64,000 nt of DNA from Aurantibacter crassamenti (GTDB taxonomy: Bacteria > Bacteroidota > Bacteroidia > Flavobacteriales > Flavobacteriaceae): positions 124,001 through 188,000 of the forward strand of contig NZ_JAFBGM010000002.1 in assembly GCF_016811105.1 (NCBI RefSeq), given 5' to 3'. The notes under the pieces were generated by a model. The model saw nothing but the letters and a program-made list of their open reading frames with translations. It searched no databases and had not been told where the DNA came from. Positions 9,272-16,470 of the stretch are shown in pieces; positions within the stretch are counted from its first letter, which is position 1, and every line of letters begins with the position of its first letter. The position numbers and the translations under genes were made by a program.

Positions 9272-9688
9272 ATGAAAAAACAGTGGATTTTAATAGTGTT
9301 AATTCTTTTCAGTCTGTTATCGTGCAACAATACAGAGTCGTACAGTTGGAAACCTTTAGAAGTGAAAACATCTGCCTATAATTCTGTTGCTGCTCAAACC
9401 GACCATGAACCTAATATTGCAGCTTGGGGTGACACATTAAAACCAGGAATGAAGTGTATTGCAGTTTCAAGAGATTTAATAGCTTTGGGGCTTAAGCACA
9501 ATACCAAGGTAAAAATAGCAGGCCTATCAGGTATCTATCTTGTAAAAGATAAAATGAATGCGCGCTATAATAACCGCGTTGATATTTATATGGGTACTGA
9601 TGTAAAACGTGCTAAAAAATGGGGGCAAAAAAAATTAAAAATCAAATACGCTATAGAAAAACCACCAACTGAAAATGCTGAAAACTAA
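9272..9688 (+). CDS. 3D-domain lipoprotein (double-psi beta-barrel)
   Basis: A 138-residue lipoprotein with signal sequence and lipobox LLSC. An in-frame ATG 27 bp upstream adds residues before the signal peptide and is less likely. The mature part is a 3D (Asp-Asp-Asp) domain: TSAYNSV, then AAWGDTLKPGMKCIAVSRDL, then VKDKMNARYNNRVDIYMG, where the aspartates of the family sit. The fold is shared with MltA and RlpA-type lytic transglycosylases, so peptidoglycan binding or cleavage is likely but not shown. Its last 14 bp overlap the amidase gene, so the two are translationally coupled. Confidence 0.82.
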   Translation: MKKQWILIVLILFSLLSCNNTESYSWKPLEVKTSAYNSVAAQTDHEPNIAAWGDTLKPGMKCIAVSRDLIALGLKHNTKVKIAGLSGIYLVKDKMNARYNNRVDIYMGTDVKRAKKWGQKKLKIKYAIEKPPTENAEN

Positions 9689-10373
9689 AAATATAATTGC
9701 CAAACCATTTCAAATTAAAGCCACATTAATCCTGCTTGTATTGCTAGTATTCTCTAGCTGTTCAGGGCAAAAGAAGATAATTGACAAGCCAGTAATTTTT
9801 GACGATGAAAGAGTTAAGCTATCTCTAGAGTATTTAAAAGACCATTATGATATTCATCAAGAAGTACCTACGATAGACCCAAAAATGATTGTATTGCATT
9901 GGACAGTCATACCCACAATTGAAGAGTCATTTGAATTTTTTAAAAATGCTACTTTATCAAATACTAGAGATGATATTAGCAGTGCAGGATCCCTTAATGT
10001 TTCCTCACAATTTATGGTTGATCGTGATGGTTCAATTTATAGACTAATGCCTGAAAACTACCTTGCACGGCATGTAATTGGGTTAAATCATTGTGCTATT
10101 GGTGTAGAGAATATAGGTGGTACTGAAGACCTACCCTTAACGGAAGCACAGTTAAAGTCTAATATTTGGTTAGTGAAATATCTAGCTAAAAAATATGCTA
10201 TTGATTATGTAATAGGACATTATGAATACACGCTTTTTGATGGTCATGAATTATGGCTAGAAAAGGATGATGGTTATCGCACTGAAAAAACTGATCCAGG
10301 TACAGAATTCATGGCAGAAGTGCGATCGGCTACAAAGAATATGAATTTCAAACCATTACCAAACAAACAATAA
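9675..10373 (+). CDS. N-acetylmuramoyl-L-alanine amidase lipoprotein (Amidase_2)
   Basis: A 232-residue zinc amidase that cleaves the bond between N-acetylmuramic acid and the peptide stem. The lipobox FSSC puts the acylated cysteine at residue 29. Active-site residues line up with AmpD: His75 (VLHWT), Glu145 (GVENIGG), His182 (GHYEY) and Asp207 (TDPG). It starts inside the 3D lipoprotein gene and its stop overlaps the ATG of the M14 peptidase gene (TAATG), so three cell-wall genes form one coupled unit. Because of the lipobox it should act on the periplasmic side, unlike cytosolic AmpD. Confidence 0.9.
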   Translation: MLKTKNIIAKPFQIKATLILLVLLVFSSCSGQKKIIDKPVIFDDERVKLSLEYLKDHYDIHQEVPTIDPKMIVLHWTVIPTIEESFEFFKNATLSNTRDDISSAGSLNVSSQFMVDRDGSIYRLMPENYLARHVIGLNHCAIGVENIGGTEDLPLTEAQLKSNIWLVKYLAKKYAIDYVIGHYEYTLFDGHELWLEKDDGYRTEKTDPGTEFMAEVRSATKNMNFKPLPNKQ

Positions 10374-11866
10374 TGAGGCTAACAATTTACACAATAGCAG
10401 TATGTTTTTTTACATTATCAGCTTACTCACAAAAAGCAGAAATTACGGAATCACTCTATGAGACCTATGAAAAATACAAAGAGCCTAGTTTAGCAAAAAG
10501 ACGCATAAAACACAATGAAATTCAGCCATTACTTAATGCTGTAAAATCAGATTCACGTTTCACTGTTAAAAAAGTAGGCACTTCAATTGAAGGTAGATCA
10601 TTATCGCTTGTGAGTATTGGTTCAGGTAAAACCAGTGTTTTTCTATGGTCTCAAATGCATGGTGATGAACCCACAGCAACGCAAGCCATTTTTGATATTC
10701 TCAATTTTTTAAAAAGTGATGATTTTCAAAAAGAAAAAGCAGCAATATTAAATAATCTTACAATTCACTTTTTACCAATGCTGAATCCGGATGGGGCAGA
10801 GCGATTTCAACGTAGAAATCTGTTGGGTATTGATATTAATAGAGACGCTTTACGATTACAGTCTCCCGAAGGGCAAACATTAAAAAAAGTGCGTGATAGT
10901 TTAGATGCCGATTTTGGTTTCAATTTACATGACCAAAGCAGGTATTATAATGCGGAACGCACTGATAAACCAGCAACAGTTTCATATTTGGCTCCCGCCT
11001 ATAATTACGAAAAGGATATCAACGAAGGGCGCGGTGATGCTATGAAGGTCATTGTTTTTATGAATTCAATTCTTCAAAAATATGCACCCGGACAAGTAGG
11101 AAGATATAATGACGATTTTGAACCCCGTGCCTTTGGTGATAACATTCAAAAATGGGGAACCAACACCATTCTTATTGAATCTGGCGGATATACTAACGAC
11201 CGCGAAAAACAAGAAATTAGAAAATTAAATTATGTATCAATTCTTTCAGCTATATATACAATTGCTAAAGAAAATTACAGAAACATTCCGTTAGAAGATT
11301 ACGAGAAAATACCCGAAAATGATCGTAAACTATTTGATTTAAAAATTGAAAATGCTACTTATACATTATTAGGCAAAGAATATCTACTTGATATTGGCAT
11401 AAACCAACTAGAAGTAGAAAAAGAAGGTAATAATGATTTTTGGTATAGTAGTAGAATTTTGGATCAAGGTGATCTCTCAACTTTTTATGGCTACGAAACC
11501 TTTAATGCTAACGGTTATAAAATTATACCAGGTAAAGTACACCCAGATGTAATCACTTCTAAAGAGCAATTAAATTTAGTAACATCTGACTATATATCGC
11601 TTTTAAAACAAGGGTATACGTTTGTTCGCTTGGCAACAATTCCAACAGAAATGATAGCTTCACCTTTTCCAATTCATATAATTGGTAAAAAATACGATTT
11701 ACCGGAGTTCAAAATAGAAGTAGGCCAAAACCCTACATTCTTACTAGAAAAAGGCGGAAAATTAGAATATGCGGTTATTAATGGTTTTTTGATTAACCTA
11801 AGTAGTGCTAAAAAACAAGCTTTTAAAAATTCAAAACAAACCAAAAATGCTATGATTTATAGGTGA
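10373..11866 (+). CDS. Secreted M14-family zinc carboxypeptidase
   Basis: A 497-residue exported metallopeptidase with signal peptide MRLTIYTIAVCFFTLSAYSQ. Zinc ligands are His96 and Glu99 (HGDE) and His186 (NLHDQ); the catalytic general base is Glu269 (LIESGG). The substrate carboxylate region is NPDGAERFQRRNLLGIDINRD. The peptidase domain covers about residues 40-310; the remaining C-terminal 190 residues have no family I recognise. Coupling to an amidase and a 3D protein suggests it trims peptide stems released from peptidoglycan, as gamma-D-glutamyl-diaminopimelate peptidases of M14 do; this is inference from context. Confidence 0.88.
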   Translation: MRLTIYTIAVCFFTLSAYSQKAEITESLYETYEKYKEPSLAKRRIKHNEIQPLLNAVKSDSRFTVKKVGTSIEGRSLSLVSIGSGKTSVFLWSQMHGDEPTATQAIFDILNFLKSDDFQKEKAAILNNLTIHFLPMLNPDGAERFQRRNLLGIDINRDALRLQSPEGQTLKKVRDSLDADFGFNLHDQSRYYNAERTDKPATVSYLAPAYNYEKDINEGRGDAMKVIVFMNSILQKYAPGQVGRYNDDFEPRAFGDNIQKWGTNTILIESGGYTNDREKQEIRKLNYVSILSAIYTIAKENYRNIPLEDYEKIPENDRKLFDLKIENATYTLLGKEYLLDIGINQLEVEKEGNNDFWYSSRILDQGDLSTFYGYETFNANGYKIIPGKVHPDVITSKEQLNLVTSDYISLLKQGYTFVRLATIPTEMIASPFPIHIIGKKYDLPEFKIEVGQNPTFLLEKGGKLEYAVINGFLINLSSAKKQAFKNSKQTKNAMIYR

Positions 11867-11948
11867 TTTTTAAAAGCTCGCTTAAATCACTTAGATAAGT
11901 GACATCAATAACTTATAAATTAAAATATTCTAGAAGTTAAGTTTGGTA

Positions 11949-12125
11949 TTAATACCCAAACTTAATATTCATATGAGGTCCATAAACAAATAACATTACT
12001 AACATTGTAACTAGCAATGAAAATATTGTAGAGAATAAAAAGATTGATAATGCCTTATACCATTTTGGCATTCCGTTTAATGAGCTGTTGCGTACAATTA
12101 CGTTAATTACATCCATTTTTTTCAT
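11949..12125 (-). CDS. Small single-pass membrane protein, 58 residues
   Basis: An ATG-to-TAA reading frame of 58 codons. The protein starts MKKMDVINVIVRNSSLNG, continues with a short amphipathic part (MPKWYKALS) and one hydrophobic segment of about 23 residues (SIFLFSTIFSLLVTMLVMLF), and ends YGPHMNIKFGY. The clear polar-hydrophobic-polar layout, the ordered charge pattern and the fact that the frame fills an otherwise empty spacer argue that it is real. A second ATG three codons in is possible. I do not recognise the family and can suggest no function. Confidence 0.6.
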   Translation of the reverse strand: MKKMDVINVIVRNSSLNGMPKWYKALSIFLFSTIFSLLVTMLVMLFVYGPHMNIKFGY

Positions 12126-12192
12126 TTTTATGCCTGAAGAAATCAGACAAGGTTCAACTTCAATAGCAGTTCTTCGGATGTAGGTTCTCTAA

Positions 12193-12351
12193 ATGATTTT
12201 GGGGTCATTCTCGGTAAAGAAACAACTTAGAAATCATACACCCCACCCGATATTGTATCAATTAGATGAAAGGTATGAAATAAACGTTCAGTGGAAATCA
12301 CATGTAGGCAAAAACTTTCAAGAATTCTTCAAACAAGGTAATAAGACGTAA
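12193..12351 (+). CDS. Uncertain 52-residue ORF or gene remnant
   Basis: An ATG-initiated frame of 52 codons, directly preceded by an in-frame stop. The C-terminal part (LYQLDERYEINVQW, then KSHVGKNFQEFF) has a protein-like composition but no family I know. A rho-independent terminator begins 18 bp after its stop codon, which supports a transcribed unit ending here. It may equally be the tail of a decayed gene or chance. Confidence 0.25.
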   Translation: MILGSFSVKKQLRNHTPHPILYQLDERYEINVQWKSHVGKNFQEFFKQGNKT

Positions 12352-12368
12352 TAAATAGCAGTACTACG

Positions 12369-12396
12369 AATGATACACTAGAAGTATCATTTTTTT
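12369..12396 (+). terminator. Rho-independent terminator
   Basis: An 8-bp perfect stem AATGATAC/GTATCATT with a 7-nt loop, followed by a run of six T. It points rightward and is 500 bp past the M14 peptidase stop, so it ends either a long 3' extension or the small ORF before it. Confidence 0.7.
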
Positions 12397-12416
12397 ATTA
12401 TTTCACAATTAATCAT

Positions 12417-12443
12417 AAAAAAAGCACCTAATTAGGTGCTTTT
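12417..12443 (-). terminator. Terminator of the vWA lipoprotein gene
   Basis: A perfect palindrome with stem AAAAGCACC/GGTGCTTTT and loop TAATTA. On the minus strand it is followed by a T-run (the A-run at 12417-12423), placing it about 20 bp after the lipoprotein stop codon. Confidence 0.8.
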
Positions 12444-12463
12444 AATCGATTTATTTAGAACTT

Positions 12464-13558
12464 TTATTCACAACCACCCGTAAAGCCAGTTGCATTAAAT
12501 TTTGTTTGAACAGCACCTTGTTTGCTTCCATTAACAACTTGAATGGCTAAGTTATTTTCACCACTACCATCGCGTTTTGGAGAACAATATTCGAAAAGAT
12601 AAAAACTGTTTGCGCGCTGAGAAACTCGCTGCGAAATTTCATTAAAATTGGTTTCAAGTTCTTCCTTGTTACCAGCAAAAACGGTATAAGTTTTACCAAT
12701 ACTGGCTAAAACTTCCGCATCTATTTCGGCTCCTAAACCAATACTGAAAAAAGAAATATTTGGGTCAGCACTCTCCACTTTTTGCAGTGCAGCCGCTTCG
12801 GTATAACGTGAAGCTTGATCGGTACCATCTGTAAATATTACAACAGAAGCTGCACCAATTTTATCATCTTGTGTACTTGTAGCCAATAATTGACTGGCAA
12901 TATCAGTTGATTTTATTACCGCACCGTATAAATCTGTTGAGGGGTCATTACTAATATCATCAGTAATACTATCAATAGCAGTAATCAAATCATTTTTTGA
13001 AGCAGTTAAGTCATTCAGCAAATGCAGCTCATCTTCACCGTCAAACCAATAAATAGCCATCTTCACTGATGGATTTTCAGTAACGGGCATCACATTATTT
13101 ACAAAGCTAACAGAAGCAGTTTTTAACTCTTCAAGACTAGAACTCAAAACACTATTACTTAAATCAAGTACTAAAAGTGTATTGTTACTAAAAATCTGAG
13201 AATTCGGAGAAATTCTAGCATTCGACTCAGAAGGTGAAATAGTATTGAAACAATCGTCATTTCTACCTTGCTCATAAATTGTAAACTTATCAGCAGACAA
13301 GCCAGATACCGGTGCGCCGTCTGTATCAGACACTTTAAACAATATTGATATTTTTCCGGGTAGTGTAGTAAATTCTTCTTGAATAGATAAGACTAAATCG
13401 CTTTCACCGAGTTCTAAACAATCGTCAACGGTCGTTCCTTTACCTAATCCTTCTTCACCTTGGTTAATTTGAAAGTTCACATCATCATCAGCATTTCCAC
13501 ATGAAAAAAACATAGTAAAAACAAAGAATAGACTAGCTAATTTAAATAAGTTTTTCAT
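12464..13558 (-). CDS. von Willebrand factor A domain lipoprotein
   Basis: A 364-residue lipoprotein; the signal peptide ends in FFSC with the modified cysteine at about residue 20. Residues 45-120 form a small beta-rich domain (ISILFKVSDTDGAPVSGLSA). The vWA domain follows from about residue 127: LLVLDLSNSV carries DxSxS and IFTDGTDQ the later metal-site loop. The C-terminus holds two cysteines (EYCSPKRDG and the final GGCE) that could form a disulfide. It has its own terminator and is divergent from the DUF5916 gene. The ligand is unknown. Confidence 0.82.
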   Translation of the reverse strand: MKNLFKLASLFFVFTMFFSCGNADDDVNFQINQGEEGLGKGTTVDDCLELGESDLVLSIQEEFTTLPGKISILFKVSDTDGAPVSGLSADKFTIYEQGRNDDCFNTISPSESNARISPNSQIFSNNTLLVLDLSNSVLSSSLEELKTASVSFVNNVMPVTENPSVKMAIYWFDGEDELHLLNDLTASKNDLITAIDSITDDISNDPSTDLYGAVIKSTDIASQLLATSTQDDKIGAASVVIFTDGTDQASRYTEAAALQKVESADPNISFFSIGLGAEIDAEVLASIGKTYTVFAGNKEELETNFNEISQRVSQRANSFYLFEYCSPKRDGSGENNLAIQVVNGSKQGAVQTKFNATGFTGGCE

Positions 13559-13714
13559 TTTATTCTCGTTTGAGGTTCACCTAGCAGAACGGTCAAAATC
13601 CCTTTAAATTATAGGCTACCCCGAAAATATATGTTAAACCTTGTTAAATTTTATCATCTAATAATTAGTAACTTTCCGTTCGCTAACCATCAATTACATT
13701 TTCCAACCAATCTT

Positions 13715-15886
13715 ATGAATAAGTTTTTTCTATTTTCTATTCTCTTATTTGGATGTTTATCCCATGCTCAAAAAAAGAATGAATCCTTTCAATTAAACAT
13801 TAAAAAAACCAATCAAACCATACTAATTGATGGTAATGGCGACGATATTGCTTGGCAAAATGCAGACGTTGCAAAAGATTTTTATATGGTTTTGCCTATG
13901 GATGATGGGCCTGCGAATGAAAAAACTGAAATACGAATGACTTATGATGATAAAAACTTGTATCTATTAGCAACTTTCTATCATGGTAAAAAAGGAAATT
14001 ACACGGTAGAATCTTTACGACGTGATTTTACATTCGGAAAAAACGATAACTTTTTATTGTTTATGGATCCATTTAACAATCAAACAACCGGATTTTCATT
14101 TGGTGCAAACGCCTATGGTGCTCAATGGGATGGAACCATGCATAGCGGAGGTAGTGTTGATTTAAATTGGGACAGTAAATGGATATCTAAAACAACACGT
14201 GATGACGAAAAATGGATTTTTGAAATGGCCTTGCCTTTTAAATCTATTCGATATGAAGAAGGGGTAAAAGAATGGGGTATTAATTTTAGTCGTTTAGATT
14301 TAAAAGCAAGTGAAAAATCAAGTTGGACGCCTGTACCTAGACAATTTCCGACAGCTTCATTAGCATATACCGGAACTTTAGTTTGGGACACACCACCGCC
14401 AAAACCTAGAGTAAATTTCTCGGTAATTCCCTATGTATTGGGAGAGGTTAATCAAGATCGAATCAATAATAAAGAACCAAAATATGAAGGTAAAGTTGGT
14501 GGTGATGTTAAATTCAGTATTTCATCATCTTTGAATTTGGATATGACGGTAAATCCTGATTTTTCACAAGTTGAAGTAGACCGTCAGGTTACCAATTTAG
14601 ATCGATTTGAGTTGTTTTTTCCGGAAAGAAGACAATTCTTTCTAGAAAACGGCGATCTTTTTGCAGGTTTTGGTTACCCAAGTATTCGTCCGTTTTTCTC
14701 TAGGCGAATTGGTTTAGGCGTGCCCATTCAAGCTGGAGCTAGACTTAGTGGGAATCTCAACGAAAAATGGCGTTTGGGCGTTATGGACATGCAAACTGCC
14801 AGCGTTGAAGAAAGTGGATTACCAGGTCAGAATTTTGGAGTTATTTCCGTTCAACGAAAAATGTTTAGTCGCTCTAGTCTCGGTTTACTTTTAGTCAATA
14901 AACAATCTGTTAATTACCCGCTAGAAAACGACTCTATAAGTGCTTTATATCCTAAATACAATAGAAATTTTGGAATGGAGTATAACTTGGCTTCCAAAAC
15001 CAATTTATGGACAGGAAAAGCATTTTTTCTAAAATCATTTGCTCCAAATAAAGAGGATAGCGGTATTAGCCAAGCAGCACATGTTCAATATCAAAATAAA
15101 AAATGGAATTGGAGAATTGAAGAACAATGGGTAAGTGATAGCTACACAGCCGAGGTGGGTTATATTCCTAGAAATGGGTATGTGAAATTCAACTCGTTTT
15201 TAGGTCATTTATTTTTTCCAGAAGCAGGACCAATTGTTAGCCACGGGCCTAAGTTAAATGGGTTTTATTTTTTTGATGAGAACTTTAAAGAAACCGACAA
15301 TACTACGTATTTACAATATTTAATATCATTCAGAAACAGAAGCAGTTTAGACTTTTTTGTGTCACATGATTATGTTGAGCTATTATCACCTTTTGATCCA
15401 ACTAGATTAGGAATTGCTGACCTAGCAACAGGTACAAAACATAAATGGAATGCTTTCGGATGGGAATATGCTTCAAAACCACAAAGCTTACTGACATACA
15501 GTTTCAATGGACGCTTAGGAGGCTATTATTTAGATGGAAATAGAACCAGCCTTTCAACCGAATTAGGTTATCGGTTTCAACCCTACGTTAGTTTAAAAGC
15601 CAATTTAAATTACAATCGCATAGAATTACCTGCCCCATGGAATATTAATGAATTTTGGCTTATTGGTTCAGAAGTAGATATCACATTTACCAATAAATTG
15701 TTTTTTGCTAATTTGTTTCAATACAATGAGCAGACAAAAAACTTTAATCTAAATTCAAGATTTCAGTGGCGCTATGCACCAGCATCAGATCTATTTTTGG
15801 TGTATACCAATAATCAAATGATAGATCCCAATATACCTAGAGATTGGGCATTGACATTAAAATTCACCTATTGGTTTAATAATTAA
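13715..15886 (+). CDS. DUF5916 protein with N-terminal CBM9-like domain
   Basis: A 723-residue exported protein. I start at the ATG giving MNKFFLFSILLFGCLSHAQ, a signal peptide; an in-frame ATG 84 bp upstream lies in leader-like sequence. Residues 25-215 resemble the CBM9-type sugar-binding fold used in this family (IDGNGDDIAWQNAD, then YDDKNLYLLATFY). The rest is DUF5916, with DMTVNPDFSQVEVDRQ and FPERRQFFLENGDLF as clear signatures, and ends in alternating aromatic strands (LKFTYWFNN) like an outer-membrane beta barrel. Function is not established. It is monocistronic. Confidence 0.85.
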   Translation: MNKFFLFSILLFGCLSHAQKKNESFQLNIKKTNQTILIDGNGDDIAWQNADVAKDFYMVLPMDDGPANEKTEIRMTYDDKNLYLLATFYHGKKGNYTVESLRRDFTFGKNDNFLLFMDPFNNQTTGFSFGANAYGAQWDGTMHSGGSVDLNWDSKWISKTTRDDEKWIFEMALPFKSIRYEEGVKEWGINFSRLDLKASEKSSWTPVPRQFPTASLAYTGTLVWDTPPPKPRVNFSVIPYVLGEVNQDRINNKEPKYEGKVGGDVKFSISSSLNLDMTVNPDFSQVEVDRQVTNLDRFELFFPERRQFFLENGDLFAGFGYPSIRPFFSRRIGLGVPIQAGARLSGNLNEKWRLGVMDMQTASVEESGLPGQNFGVISVQRKMFSRSSLGLLLVNKQSVNYPLENDSISALYPKYNRNFGMEYNLASKTNLWTGKAFFLKSFAPNKEDSGISQAAHVQYQNKKWNWRIEEQWVSDSYTAEVGYIPRNGYVKFNSFLGHLFFPEAGPIVSHGPKLNGFYFFDENFKETDNTTYLQYLISFRNRSSLDFFVSHDYVELLSPFDPTRLGIADLATGTKHKWNAFGWEYASKPQSLLTYSFNGRLGGYYLDGNRTSLSTELGYRFQPYVSLKANLNYNRIELPAPWNINEFWLIGSEVDITFTNKLFFANLFQYNEQTKNFNLNSRFQWRYAPASDLFLVYTNNQMIDPNIPRDWALTLKFTYWFNN

Positions 15887-15955
15887 CCAATTATGTTTAT
15901 AAACTAAACTTTACACACATATTTTCAATAGATATTTTTAGTAACTTGTTGAAAG

Positions 15956-15963
15956 TAAATTTG
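15956..15963 (+). promoter_or_regulatory. Candidate -7 element TAAATTTG before the molybdenum hydroxylase genes
   Basis: TAAATTTG fits TAnnTTTG and lies 30 bp upstream of the first ATG of the unit. No TTG at the expected -33 distance; the upstream 20 bp is T-rich. Confidence 0.4.
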
Positions 15964-15993
15964 TAATAAATTTCATAAATTAAATTAAAGAAT

Positions 15994-16458
15994 ATGCCAA
16001 CGTATCAAGTTAATGTAAATGGCGGTACACAAACAGTAGATGTAAGTGAAGATACCCCCTTATTATGGGTGCTACGCGATCATCTAGATTTAGTGGGTAC
16101 CAAATTCGGTTGTGGTATTGCCCTATGTGGTGCTTGTACCGTACATGTAGATGGAGAAGCTATGAGAAGCTGCTCCACAACTCTAGCCCAAGTGGAGGGC
16201 AAAGCTGTTACCACTATTGAAGGACTTTCTGAGGACGGTTCTCACCCGGTGCAACAAGCATGGAAAGAAGTAGATGTACCCCAATGTGGATATTGTCAAG
16301 CAGGTCAAATAATGACAGCTTCTGCCTTCTTGGCCAAAAATTCTAGTCCAACTGAAGATGAGATTAAAAACGCTATGCATGGTAACATTTGCCGATGCGC
16401 GTCATATACCAGAATAAATCAAGCTGTTAAAAAGGCTGCTGAAAAAATTGAATCTTAA
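15994..16458 (+). CDS. (2Fe-2S) small subunit of a xanthine dehydrogenase-family hydroxylase
   Basis: A 154-residue iron-sulfur electron-transfer subunit of the isoquinoline 1-oxidoreductase alpha type. The plant-ferredoxin-like cluster is ligated by Cys40, Cys45, Cys48 and Cys60 (CGIALCGAC...C), the second cluster by Cys98, Cys101, Cys133 and Cys135 (CGYC and CRC). It passes electrons from the molybdenum subunit encoded 12 bp downstream. No FAD subunit gene is present, so this is the two-subunit arrangement in which electrons go to an external acceptor such as a cytochrome. Confidence 0.93.
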   Translation: MPTYQVNVNGGTQTVDVSEDTPLLWVLRDHLDLVGTKFGCGIALCGACTVHVDGEAMRSCSTTLAQVEGKAVTTIEGLSEDGSHPVQQAWKEVDVPQCGYCQAGQIMTASAFLAKNSSPTEDEIKNAMHGNICRCASYTRINQAVKKAAEKIES

Positions 16459-16470
16459 AGCAAAAATAAT

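Larger units (their letters stand above)
11867..12463. other. 597-bp spacer with small ORFs and terminators
   Basis: The spacer contains a hairpin without a T-run at 11887-11902 (TCACTTA/TAAGTGA), a 58-codon minus-strand ORF, a 52-codon plus-strand ORF and two terminator hairpins near its right end, each listed separately. The remaining sequence is AT-rich without further signals that I can support. Confidence 0.6.
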
